Of a DNA stretch of 14,100 bases, positions 6,235 through 12,332 are shown piece after piece. The stretch comes from SZUA-217 sp964194555 (GTDB taxonomy: Bacteria; Actinomycetota; Acidimicrobiia; Spongiisociales; ZC4RG35): positions 1-14,100 of the forward strand of contig CAXMMT010000082.1 in assembly GCA_964194555.1 (NCBI GenBank), in the 5' to 3' direction. Below the pieces are notes generated by a model that saw nothing but the letters and a program-made list of their open reading frames with translations, was not told where the DNA came from and ran no database searches. A program made the position numbers and the translations under genes. Numbering within the stretch: position 1 is the first letter of the stretch; every line of letters starts with the position of its first letter.

Positions 6235-6770
6235 GCCTTACCTGCCTTTCCAGCCTTGCGGCGAACGTATTCGCCGACGTACCGGATCCCTTTGCCCTTG
6301 TAGGGCTCGGGTGGACGGACCTTGCGAATGTTGGCGGCCGCCTGGCCGACCTTTTCCTTATCGATGCCTGAGATGTTGATTCTGGTCGGCTCCGGCACTT
6401 CGAAGGTCACGCCCTCTGGGGCCTGAACCAGGACCGAGTGGCTGAACCCCACCTGGAGCTCGACATCGGTGCCCTTGAGAGTTGCTCGATAGCCGACGCC
6501 CTGGATCTCCAACTCCTTGGTGAAGCCATCGGTCACACCAACAACCATGTTGTTGAGCAGTGCACGGCTCAAGCCGTGGAGCGCTTTTGACTGTCTGGTG
6601 TCATCGGGTCGGGTCACTGTCAGCTCACCATCACCCATCTCGAAAGACACCCGCTCGTGGAAGACGCGTGTCAGCTCCCCCTTGGAGCCCGTGACAGTCA
6701 CGTTGCTGCCGTCGATTTCGACATCGACTCCTGATGGCACCGTCACCGGCATCTTTCCAATCCGGCTCAT
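6231..6770 (-). CDS. rplF: 50S ribosomal protein L6
   Basis: L6 lies near the sarcin-ricin loop and supports factor binding. The start is the ATG at 6770: MSRIGKMPVTVPSGV is the family N-terminus, and GTGAGG lies about nine bases upstream. The longer open frame to 7049 overlaps rpsH and has no L6-like content. The 179 residues contain two repeats of the L6 fold, with the C-terminal signature at PEPYKGKGIRYVGEYVRRKAGK. It starts one base after the rpsH stop and overlaps rplR by 4. Confidence 0.97.
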   Translation of the reverse strand: MSRIGKMPVTVPSGVDVEIDGSNVTVTGSKGELTRVFHERVSFEMGDGELTVTRPDDTRQSKALHGLSRALLNNMVVGVTDGFTKELEIQGVGYRATLKGTDVELQVGFSHSVLVQAPEGVTFEVPEPTRINISGIDKEKVGQAAANIRKVRPPEPYKGKGIRYVGEYVRRKAGKAGKA

Positions 6771-6771
6771 G

Positions 6772-7173
6772 TCACCAAACCTCACAAAGGATCTCGCCGC
6801 CCAGATGGCGACGACGCGCCTCCCGGTCGGGGAGAAGCCCCTGACTTGTCGAGACGACAGCCACTCCAATGCCACCTTGAACACGGGGCAACTCACGGGA
6901 GCCCCGGTAAACACGGTGACCCGGTCTCGAGATGCGCTTGATCCCCTCGATGACCGATCGACGACGTTCGCCATAGCGGAGCACCAGCTCCAACTGGCGG
7001 CGATGGCCATCCTCTGACACGTCGTAACGATCGATGAAACCCTCATCAACGAGGATCTGGGCGATACGCACCTTCACATTGGACGACGGCATCGAGACAC
7101 GCTCGTGACCCACGGCAACGGCGTTGCGGATGCGGGTGAGCATGTCTGCAATTGGGTCAGTAACAACTGTCAC
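6772..7173 (-). CDS. rpsH: 30S ribosomal protein S8
   Basis: S8 is an early 30S assembly protein that binds 16S helix 21; in E. coli it represses the spc operon at the rplE mRNA. The 133 residues show the N-terminal TDPIADMLTRIRNAVAVGHE, the central RISRPGHRVYRG and the C-terminal signature LPRVQGGIGVAVVSTSQGLL, DREARRRHLGGEILCEVW. The start is GTG at 7173, overlapping the rpsN stop as GTGA. No in-frame ATG precedes DMLTRIRN at the right place. Confidence 0.97.
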   Translation of the reverse strand: MTVVTDPIADMLTRIRNAVAVGHERVSMPSSNVKVRIAQILVDEGFIDRYDVSEDGHRRQLELVLRYGERRRSVIEGIKRISRPGHRVYRGSRELPRVQGGIGVAVVSTSQGLLPDREARRRHLGGEILCEVW

Positions 7174-7355
7174 CAGGACGCCTTTCTCACACCGGGAAGC
7201 TCACCACGGGACGCCAACTCGCGCACGCAGATTCGGCACATCCCAAAATCGCGTATGTAGGCACGGGCACGACCACAGCGATTGCAGCGGTTGTAACCCC
7301 TGACCTTGAACTTCGGCTTTCTCTTGGCCTTGGCGATCATCGATTTCTTAGCCAT
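7170..7355 (-). CDS. rpsN: 30S ribosomal protein S14, zinc type (S14Z)
   Basis: At 61 residues this is the short, zinc-binding form of S14, with ligands C24, C27, C40 and C43 in NRCNRCGRARAYIRDFGMCRI order. It ends with GELPGVRKASW, the conserved tail that contacts 16S rRNA in the 30S head. A strong AGGAGG lies six bases before the ATG at 7355, 11 bases after the rplE stop. Many actinobacteria also have a zinc-free paralogue elsewhere, which cannot be judged here. Confidence 0.97.
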   Translation of the reverse strand: MAKKSMIAKAKRKPKFKVRGYNRCNRCGRARAYIRDFGMCRICVRELASRGELPGVRKASW

Positions 7356-7366
7356 TCACATCCTCC

Positions 7367-7930
7367 TCAAACTTCTGCCTGGACCTTGCGGAACGGAAAA
7401 CCGAAGGCATCGAGCAGGGCCTTGCCTTGCTCGTCGTTCTCCGCCGTGGTGACGATCGTGATATTCAGACCACGGGTTGTCGTCACACTGTCAAAATCGA
7501 TCTCGGGAAAGATCAGCTGCTCCGAAGCACCAACGCTGTAGTTGCCACGCCCGTCGAATGCCTTCGGGTTGAGCCCCCGGAAGTCACGCACTCTGGGGAT
7601 GGCGATAGCCAACAGCCGATCGAAGAATTCCCACATGTTCACGCCGCGCAACGTCACCGAAACGCCAATCGGCATGCCCTCTCGGAGCTTGAAGTTGGCG
7701 ATGGACTTGCGGGCCTTGTTCACACGGGGCTTCTGGCCGGTGATGAGGCTCAACTCGTCGATGGCCTCACCGATCGCCTTCTTATCGCCCACAGCCTCGC
7801 CAAGACCCATATTGAGGACGATCTTGTGGAGCGTCGGTATCTCCATCACGTTGTCGAGACCGAGTTCGTCCTTCAGTTGGGCAGCGATCTCCTCTTCGTA
7901 TTTGACCTTGAGGCGAGGGGAATCGCTCAC
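7367..7930 (-). CDS. rplE: 50S ribosomal protein L5
   Basis: L5 binds 5S rRNA and forms bridge contacts to the 30S head and P-site tRNA. The 187 residues include IPTLHKIVLNMGLGEAVGD, TGQKPRVNKARKSIANFKLR, GMPIGVSVTLRG, the family signature region FFDRLLAIAIPRVRDFRGLN and the C-terminal DAFGFPFRK. The start is GTG at 7930, overlapping the rplX stop as GTGA. A gap of 11 bases leads to rpsN. Confidence 0.97.
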   Translation of the reverse strand: MSDSPRLKVKYEEEIAAQLKDELGLDNVMEIPTLHKIVLNMGLGEAVGDKKAIGEAIDELSLITGQKPRVNKARKSIANFKLREGMPIGVSVTLRGVNMWEFFDRLLAIAIPRVRDFRGLNPKAFDGRGNYSVGASEQLIFPEIDFDSVTTTRGLNITIVTTAENDEQGKALLDAFGFPFRKVQAEV

Positions 7931-8232
7931 AACTCACCTCCACACTTCACGCAAACACGGTGCTTCGAACCGTCCTCGTCGAACTGATGGCCGATCCGGG
8001 TGGGACCACAATCGTCACAGATGATCATCACATTGGAGGCATCGATCGGCATGTCCTTGTCGATGATTCCGCCCTGCATCGTGGCGCCCGACGGCTTGGT
8101 GTGACGTTTGGCGGTGTTGACACCTTCGACCTGAATCTTTCCTCTGTCTCGATAGACTTGTGCGATCTTCGACTCTTTGCCGGCGTCCTTGCCAGAGATG
8201 ACCATCACCTTGTCGCCTGTCTTGAGCCTCAT
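7927..8232 (-). CDS. rplX: 50S ribosomal protein L24, zinc-ribbon type
   Basis: L24 starts 50S assembly by binding the 5' end of 23S rRNA. The KOW motif is at residues 1-30 (KTGDKVMVISGKDAGKESKI). The C-terminal half holds two CxxC knuckles, C72/C75 (ICDDCG) and C94/C97 (VCVKCG), as in zinc-containing L24. A GTG at 8235 directly precedes the ATG at 8232. I chose the ATG because GAGG then lies seven bases away; the GTG would add one residue. The ATG shares one base with the rplN TGA. Confidence 0.95.
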   Translation of the reverse strand: MRLKTGDKVMVISGKDAGKESKIAQVYRDRGKIQVEGVNTAKRHTKPSGATMQGGIIDKDMPIDASNVMIICDDCGPTRIGHQFDEDGSKHRVCVKCGGEL

Positions 8233-8600
8233 CACAGAACCTCGGGGGCGAGGGAGATGATCCGCATGAAACGGTGGTCACGCAGTTCTCGAGCAACGGG
8301 GCCGAAAATGCGAGTTCCGATGGGCTGTCTGTTGTCATCGATGATCACGCAGGCGTTGTCGTCGAACCGGATGTAGGTGCCGTCGGTGCGTCGCGACGCC
8401 TTCTTGGTGCGCACCACAACGGCCCTGACGACTTCGCCCTTCTTGACGGACCCGCCAGGGTTGGCGTCTTTGACCGCGCCCACGATCACGTCTCCGACTC
8501 CTGCGTAGCGACGGGACGAGCCACCGAGCACACGGATGCAAAGCACCTCGCGGGCACCGGTGTTGTCCGCGACCTTGATACGGGACTCCTGTTGAATCAT
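8232..8600 (-). CDS. rplN: 50S ribosomal protein L14
   Basis: L14 lies at the subunit interface and forms bridges to 16S rRNA. The start is the ATG at 8600: MIQQESRIKVADNTGAREVL is the invariant family N-terminus, and the 122 residues are exactly the usual length. The open frame upstream to 8633 lies within rpsQ and is rejected. Conserved blocks include CIRVLGGSSRRYAGVGDVIV, VKKGEVVRAVVVRTK and GTRIFGPVARELRD. Its ATG overlaps the rpsQ stop (ATGA). Confidence 0.97.
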   Translation of the reverse strand: MIQQESRIKVADNTGAREVLCIRVLGGSSRRYAGVGDVIVGAVKDANPGGSVKKGEVVRAVVVRTKKASRRTDGTYIRFDDNACVIIDDNRQPIGTRIFGPVARELRDHRFMRIISLAPEVL

Positions 8601-8863
8601 CGGGCGCGCTCCACGATCTCGGTGAGTCGCCACCGCTTCTGCTTGGAAATGGGACGTGTCTCCACGATCTGAACCGTGTCACCCACATGAGCGTCATTGG
8701 TCTCGTCGTGAACGTGGAACTTCGTGCTGCGACGGACGACCTTGTCGTATCTGGGGTGCGCAGTCAGGTTCGGCACTTCGACGGTGATCGTCTTGTCACG
8801 GCTATCCGAGACAACGACGCCAACCCGCACCTTCCGACGATTGCGCGTTTCGTTCTCAGCCAT
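8597..8863 (-). CDS. rpsQ: 30S ribosomal protein S17
   Basis: S17 is an OB-fold protein binding the 5' domain of 16S rRNA. The 88 residues carry RKVRVGVVVSDSRDKTITVE, the KFHVHDE segment, and the conserved VGDTVQIVETRPISKQKRWR close to the C-terminus. The ATG at 8863 shares one base with the rpmC TGA, and AAGGAG lies upstream. A strong hairpin in the rpmC tail ends 16 bases before this start. Confidence 0.97.
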   Translation of the reverse strand: MAENETRNRRKVRVGVVVSDSRDKTITVEVPNLTAHPRYDKVVRRSTKFHVHDETNDAHVGDTVQIVETRPISKQKRWRLTEIVERAR

Positions 8864-9102
8864 CAGGCAATCTCCTTACGGGCTTCAGACGGTTCGCCGA
8901 CTGAAGCCCGCGCCATCAGCTCACGCTCTCGCATCACGGTGAGGATGCGGGCAATTTCTGTCTTCACCACTCGAATCCGGGCGGTGTTGTCGAGCTGGTT
9001 GGTGGCCACCTGAAAACGAAGGTTGAACTTCTCCTCCTTCGCCTCGATGAGGGCATCTGCCAGCTCTTCGGTTGTGAGTTCACGGATTTCTGCAGTGGTC
9101 AT
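8863..9102 (-). CDS. rpmC: 50S ribosomal protein L29 with short C-terminal extension
   Basis: L29 sits at the peptide exit tunnel next to L23 and helps dock SRP and trigger factor. The two-helix core is visible: IRELTTEELADALIEAKEEK, FNLRFQVATNQLDNTARIRV and IARILTVMRERE at residues 50-61. The usual length is about 60-70; this one has 79 residues. The extra part (about 62-79, including ASVGEPSEARKE) is encoded almost exactly by the inverted repeat at 8879-8910. Its ATG overlaps the rplP stop (ATGA). Confidence 0.95.
   Translation of the reverse strand: MTTAEIRELTTEELADALIEAKEEKFNLRFQVATNQLDNTARIRVVKTEIARILTVMRERELMARASVGEPSEARKEIA
8879..8910 (-). repeat. inverted repeat in the extended 3' end of rpmC
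   Basis: Perfect 10-bp arms (cgggcttcag at 8879-8888, ctgaagcccg at 8901-8910). After one A/A mismatch the loop holds another 3-bp stem (cgg/ccg) around ttcg. It codes for residues 65-75 of L29, and the rpsQ ribosome-binding site follows at once. There is no T-tract. It could be an mRNA processing or protection hairpin, or a palindromic insertion read in frame. Confidence 0.75.
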
Positions 9103-9512
9103 GTGTCCTCCCTGCTCACGAATCTGGTTCTGATCGGGAGTTTGTGACTCGCCTTGCGCATGGCCTCACGGGCCATTTCCTCGGACACGCCTGCTAGCTC
9201 GAACATGACGCGGCCCGGCTTCACGACTGCCACCCAGAACTCCGGATTTCCCTTCCCCGAGCCCATACGGGTCTCAGCGGGCTTCTGAGTCACCGGCTTG
9301 TCGGGGAATATGGTGATCCAAACCTTCCCGCCACGCTTGACCGCACGGGTGATCGCAACACGGCTTGCCTCGATCTGGCGAGAGGTGATCCACGCCGGCT
9401 CCAGGGCCTGGAGTCCATACTCACCGAAGTTGACCTGGGTGCCGCCTTTGGCAACGCCGGACATCCGCCCTCGATGCATCGTGCGATGTTTGGTTCTCTT
9501 GGGCATCAACAT
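9099..9512 (-). CDS. rplP: 50S ribosomal protein L16
   Basis: L16 is located near the A site and stabilises aminoacyl-tRNA accommodation. The ATG at 9512 gives MLMPKRTKHRTMHRGRMSG, and AGGAG lies nine bases upstream. The ATG at 9506 (MPKRTKHR) is possible but further from the ribosome-binding site; an MLxP start is common in the family. Conserved blocks include FGEYGLQALEPAWITSRQIE, AITRAVKRGGKVWI, PDKPVTQKPAETRMGSGKG and EFWVAVVKPGRVMFEL. 137 residues, normal. It begins 6 bases after the rpsC stop. Confidence 0.96.
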   Translation of the reverse strand: MLMPKRTKHRTMHRGRMSGVAKGGTQVNFGEYGLQALEPAWITSRQIEASRVAITRAVKRGGKVWITIFPDKPVTQKPAETRMGSGKGNPEFWVAVVKPGRVMFELAGVSEEMAREAMRKASHKLPIRTRFVSREDT

Positions 9513-9518
9513 GACCCG

Positions 9519-10499
9519 CTACTCCTCTTCACCCTTGGGGGTCCCCTGCTCTGCAGGGGGACTAGCCGGCGGAGCGTCGGCCGAGGGGGGCGACACGGTT
9601 TGCTCGTCCTGGGCACTCTCGTACTGCACCTTGGCTTCGGCGGCCGTGGGACGTCGTCCACCACCAGCTTCGATCAGCTTCCGGCCACCGGTCTCCTTGC
9701 CCGCAGACTCGACGGGGCGTTTGCCTCCACCGGCTTCGATGAGACGCTGCTTGCCTGACCCGGCTCCTGCCGCCTCTTCGGCGCGTGATTTGAGACTCTT
9801 CTGGGTTCGGCGGACGGGACCGCCGGTAGCCAGATCCGCCTCTGCGATGATGCGCTCGCCTGAGACGCCACCCCGATCGACCACCTCACCCCGGTAGACC
9901 CACACCTTGATACCGATGGCGCCCACCGTGGTTCGTGCTGTCGCTGTTCCGTAGTCGATGTCGGCCCGCAGAGTGTGAAGCGGCACACGGCCCTCGCGAT
10001 ACCACTCACGACGACCCATGTCGGAGCCGCCAAGACGACCCTTGGATTCGACACGGACACCTTCGGCGCCGGCCTTGAGGGCCGAGGCAACCGCGCGCTT
10101 CATCGCCCGCCGGAAGGCAATCCTGTTCTCGATCTGGTCGGCAATGCCCCTGGCAAGAAGGGCGGCGTCCAGATCCGGATCTTTCACCTCGTTGATGTTC
10201 AGTTTGATCCGACGATCGGTGATCTTCTCGAGACCGTTGCGAAGACGCTCGGCCTCGGAGCCCTTGCGGCCGATGACGACACCGGGGCGGGCGGTGTGAA
10301 TGTCGACGATGAGACGATCACGGGTACGCTCGATATCGATTCGCGAAACGGCCCCACGCCTCAACTCCCCACGGAGGTATTCGCGAATCTTCCAATCCTC
10401 GTTTACAAAAGCTGCATACTCCTTATCGGAGAACCACTTCGACTTCCAGTCGGTCGACACACCAAGACGGAACGAATAGGGGTGTACTTTCTGGCCCAT
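9519..10499 (-). CDS. rpsC: 30S ribosomal protein S3 with long C-terminal extension
   Basis: S3 lies at the mRNA entry channel of the 30S. Residues 1-220 are standard S3: MGQKVHPYSFRLGV, the KH domain with its GxxG loop VIGRKG (75-80), SASALKAGAEG-type region (here VASALKAGAEGVRVESKGRL), LGGSDMGRREWYREGRVPLH and the C-terminal domain to about KVWVYRGE. The remaining roughly 110 residues are extra and of low complexity. They include two copies of LIEAGGG(K/R)RP at 253-262 and 275-284 and an acidic Pro/Ala/Glu end (SPPSADAPPASPPAEQG, GEEE). Extensions of S3 are known in actinobacteria, but 326 residues is at the long end. It shares one base with the rplV stop. Confidence 0.96.
   Translation of the reverse strand: MGQKVHPYSFRLGVSTDWKSKWFSDKEYAAFVNEDWKIREYLRGELRRGAVSRIDIERTRDRLIVDIHTARPGVVIGRKGSEAERLRNGLEKITDRRIKLNINEVKDPDLDAALLARGIADQIENRIAFRRAMKRAVASALKAGAEGVRVESKGRLGGSDMGRREWYREGRVPLHTLRADIDYGTATARTTVGAIGIKVWVYRGEVVDRGGVSGERIIAEADLATGGPVRRTQKSLKSRAEEAAGAGSGKQRLIEAGGGKRPVESAGKETGGRKLIEAGGGRRPTAAEAKVQYESAQDEQTVSPPSADAPPASPPAEQGTPKGEEE
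9541..9562 (-). repeat. inverted repeat in the S3 C-terminal extension
   Basis: gtcccctgc (9541-9549) pairs with gcagggg-g-ac (9553-9562) around a tct loop: nine base pairs with one bulged g. It encodes part of the Pro/Ala-rich end of S3 (about residues 313-320), roughly 30 bases before the rplP start. GC-rich runs next to it (ggggg at 9537-9541) allow alternative pairings. Confidence 0.55.
9648..9743. repeat. 66-base periodic repeat in the S3 tail
   Basis: Two imperfect copies, 9714-9743 and 9648-9677, encode LIEAGGGKRP and LIEAGGGRRP, with their starts 66 bases apart. The text between them (VESAGKETGGRK) is low-complexity. It looks like an old in-frame duplication that lengthened the S3 tail. 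Confidence 0.75.
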
Positions 10500-10849
10500 C
10501 AGCTCACCTCCTCCTCATTGGTGTCCGAGAGCACGATCGTGATGTGACTCGTGCGTTTGTTGATCCGGCTGGCGCGGCCGCGGGCGCGGGGGCGATAGCG
10601 CTTCAAAGTGGGGCCCTCGTTTGCAAATGCCTCGGCGACCAGGAGATCCTCGGGATCCAGAGCGTGGTTGTGCTCAGCATTGGCGACGGCCGACTGCAGG
10701 GTCTTGGCGATGGGACCCGAAGCGGCTCGCGGAGTGAGTCGAAGCACGTGCTCGGCCTCCTCCACGGGAAGACCACGTACCAGGTCGAGCACCCGGCGCA
10801 CCTTGTAGGGCGACTGACGGATGAAACGGGCTTGGGCTTTGACTTTCAT
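10499..10849 (-). CDS. rplV: 50S ribosomal protein L22
   Basis: L22 lines the constriction of the peptide exit tunnel; changes in its hairpin loop give macrolide resistance in other species. The 116 residues show ARFIRQSPYKVRRVLDLVRG at the start, KTLQSAVANAEHNHALDPED in the middle and the tunnel hairpin AFANEGPTLKRYRPRARGRA, SRINKRTSHITIVL. No insertion or deletion is evident in the loop. The ATG at 10849 overlaps the rpsS stop (ATGA). Confidence 0.97.
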   Translation of the reverse strand: MKVKAQARFIRQSPYKVRRVLDLVRGLPVEEAEHVLRLTPRAASGPIAKTLQSAVANAEHNHALDPEDLLVAEAFANEGPTLKRYRPRARGRASRINKRTSHITIVLSDTNEEEVS

Positions 10850-11121
10850 CGTCTTGATGCCGCCTTGTCTGCGTGACCGCGGAAGGTGCGGGTGGGAGCG
10901 AACTCTCCGAGCTTGTGGCCCACCATCGACTCGGTGACATACACCGGCACATGCTTGCGGCCGTCGTGGACGGCAAGGGTGTGCCCGACCATCTCCGGGA
11001 TGATCGTGGAGCGTCGCGACCAGGTCCTGATCACGCGTTTCTGGCCTGTTCGGTTGAGCTCGTCGACCTTGTTGGCGAGGTGCTCGTCGACGAAGGGGCC
11101 CTTTTTCAGTGAGCGAGCCAT
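10846..11121 (-). CDS. rpsS: 30S ribosomal protein S19
   Basis: S19 forms a complex with S13 in the 30S head. From the ATG at 11121 the protein begins MARSLKKGPFVDEHL and runs 91 residues through RTWSRRSTIIPEMVGHTLAV, HDGRKHVPVYVTESMVGHKL and GEFAPTRTFRGHADKAA. This is the full normal protein. A second ATG sits directly before it at 11124; AAAGG lies five to eight bases upstream and serves either. The open frame extends to 11346, but the 75 extra residues overlap rplB and have no S19 character. The start shares one base with the stop of the small ORF at 11121-11210. Confidence 0.97.
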   Translation of the reverse strand: MARSLKKGPFVDEHLANKVDELNRTGQKRVIRTWSRRSTIIPEMVGHTLAVHDGRKHVPVYVTESMVGHKLGEFAPTRTFRGHADKAASRR

Positions 11122-11153
11122 CATCGCCTGCCTTTCTTCGTGCGACGTCGGAC
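11119..11153. repeat. second copy of the rplB 3' end, before rpsS
   Basis: 35 bases that match the true rplB end (11208-11242) at 30 positions. All five differences fall at third codon positions and are synonymous (GTG/GTC, ACC/ACG, AAG/AAA, AGA/AGG, CGC/CGA in the coding sense), so both copies read VRRRTKKGRR-stop and both end in TGATG. The copies lie 89 bases apart, which is not a multiple of three. Confidence 0.9.
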
Positions 11154-11210
11154 CGCAGAAGCGAAGCTTCTGCAATGCGACGTCGTGTGGTGTTGATAAA
11201 TCGTGTTCAT
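11121..11210 (-). CDS. 29-codon ORF between rplB and rpsS with an L2-like tail
   Basis: The ATG shares one base with the rplB TGA (TGATG), and the TGA shares one base with the rpsS ATG (TGATG), so it fills the junction exactly. The predicted peptide is MNTIYQHHTTSHCRSFASA followed by VRRRTKKGRR. Those last ten residues are identical to the last ten of L2 but use different codons at five of ten positions. In both copies the AAGAA(G/A)GGC stretch can serve as a ribosome-binding site for the next start. I know no family for it. It may be a coupling peptide, a regulatory leader, or the by-product of an 89-base insertion that had to keep rpsS translation linked to rplB. Production of the peptide is inference. 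Confidence 0.5.
   Translation of the reverse strand: MNTIYQHHTTSHCRSFASAVRRRTKKGRR
11143..11185 (-). repeat. symmetrical two-part hairpin between rplB and rpsS
   Basis: Outer arms cgacgtcg (11143-11150 and 11178-11185) and inner arms gcagaagc (11155-11162) and gcttctgc (11166-11173) are separated by a 4 x 4 internal loop; the terminal loop is UUC in the mRNA, closed by a C-G pair. In all, 16 base pairs in 43 bases. The outer arm is itself palindromic and occurs a third time in the rplB end (11232-11239), so alternative pairings are possible. No T-tract follows. Confidence 0.7.
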
Positions 11211-11242
11211 CAGCGTCTGCCCTTCTTGGTGCGACGTCGCAC
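11208..11242. repeat. first copy of the duplicated rplB 3' end
   Basis: The authentic end of rplB (residues V268-R277, stop and the following TG). It is repeated at 11119-11153 with five synonymous changes. Confidence 0.9.
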
Positions 11243-12043
11243 GATGTACTTGTTGGAAGCTTTTTTCTTGCTGCGTGTGCGGCCCTCCGACTTGCCCCAA
11301 GGGCTCGCCGGGTGACGACCACCGGAAGATTTGCCCTCGCCACCACCGAGCGGGTGATCGACGGGGTTCATCGCAACACCACGGGTCTGGGGGCGAACAC
11401 CCTTCCAGCGGTTGCGACCTGCCTTGCCGATCTTGATCAGCTCGGCCTCGGGGTTGCCCACCTGACCGACCGTGGCACGGCTGTCGAGTGGTACCTGGCG
11501 CATCTCACCGGAAGGGAGACGCAACAGGGCGAGGTTGCCCTCCTTGGACATCAACTGGACCGAGGCACCGGCTGATCGAGCCAGCTTGGCCCCACCACCG
11601 GGACGCATCTCGACGGCATGCACCGTCGTCCCGGCCGGGATATTACGCAGGGGTAGAGCGTTACCTGGCCTGATATCGGCCTTGGAGCCTGACATCAACG
11701 GGTCATCCACCTTGACCCCGAGAGGAGCGAGGATGTAGCGCTTCTCACCGTCCACGTAGTTGAGAAGGGCGATACGAGCATTGCGGTTCGGGTCGTACTG
11801 AATCGAGGCAACCCGCGCCGGGATCCCGTCTTTGTCACGCCTGAAGTCGATGATGCGATAACGCTGTTTGTGCCCACCGCCACGGTGACGCGAGGTCACC
11901 CGACCATAGGTATTGCGACCACCCGTCTTGGATTTCTTGGCGATGAGTGACTTCTCTGGCTTGTCGGTTGTGATCTCGGCGAAATCCGAAACCGTTTGGA
12001 ACCGGCGACCCGGAGATGTTGGCTTGCGTTTCCTTACGGCCAT
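11210..12043 (-). CDS. rplB: 50S ribosomal protein L2
   Basis: L2 is a primary 23S rRNA-binding protein required for peptidyl transferase activity and subunit joining. I use the ATG at 12043 (MAVRKRKPTSPGRRF); a TTG at 12055 would add four residues but lies inside rplW. The 277 residues are complete. They include SRHRGGGHKQRYRIIDFRRD, the RNA-binding core, GRNRWKGVRPQTRGVAMNPV and H230 (the counterpart of the conserved histidine in VDHPLGGGEG), and the basic tail RSKKKASNKYIVRRRTKKGR. It begins one base after the rplW stop. Its last ten codons are duplicated before rpsS. Confidence 0.97.
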   Translation of the reverse strand: MAVRKRKPTSPGRRFQTVSDFAEITTDKPEKSLIAKKSKTGGRNTYGRVTSRHRGGGHKQRYRIIDFRRDKDGIPARVASIQYDPNRNARIALLNYVDGEKRYILAPLGVKVDDPLMSGSKADIRPGNALPLRNIPAGTTVHAVEMRPGGGAKLARSAGASVQLMSKEGNLALLRLPSGEMRQVPLDSRATVGQVGNPEAELIKIGKAGRNRWKGVRPQTRGVAMNPVDHPLGGGEGKSSGGRHPASPWGKSEGRTRSKKKASNKYIVRRRTKKGRR

Positions 12044-12044
12044 C

Positions 12045-12332
12045 TCAGACTCCAAACAGATCTATCGAATCGCCTTCGGCGATCTTGACGATGGCGCGCT
12101 TTACGTCCTTGCGTTTGCCGAACGTGAGGCCACTGCGCTTGCGCTTGCCTTTGCGGTTCATGGTGTTGACCCGGATGACGGTCACGTCGAAAACCTCTTC
12201 GATGGCGTCCCGGATCTCCTCTTTGTTGGAGCGGGGGTCCACCTCGAAGGTGTAGATGTTCTCGTTCTCGATGAGGTCGTAAGACTTCTCAGAGACGACC
12301 GGGGCGAATATGAGGTCATGAGGTATCTTCAT
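12045..12332 (-). CDS. rplW: 50S ribosomal protein L23
   Basis: L23 surrounds the exit tunnel and docks trigger factor and SRP. The 95 residues carry DLIFAPVVSEKSYDLIENEN, YTFEVDPRSNKEEIRDAIEE, VFDVTVIRVNTMNRKGKRKR and the C-terminal KRAIVKIAEGDSIDLF. Normal length. The ATG at 12332 shares one base with the rplD TGA (TGATG). A strong hairpin inside the rplD end lies about 58 bases upstream of this start. Confidence 0.97.
   Translation of the reverse strand: MKIPHDLIFAPVVSEKSYDLIENENIYTFEVDPRSNKEEIRDAIEEVFDVTVIRVNTMNRKGKRKRSGLTFGKRKDVKRAIVKIAEGDSIDLFGV

Noticed and set aside
6231..7049. L6 with a 93-residue N-terminal extension
   Set aside because: It overlaps most of rpsH in another frame; the family start MSRIGKMPV is at 6770.
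8388..8399. 12-base palindrome gcgtcgcgacgc inside rplN
   Set aside because: It lies in conserved L14 coding sequence rich in Arg/Asp codons; such short GC palindromes are expected by chance at this base composition.
10846..11346. S19 with a 75-residue N-terminal extension from an upstream start
   Set aside because: The extension overlaps rplB and has no S19 character; the normal MARSLKKGP start with a ribosome-binding site lies at 11121.
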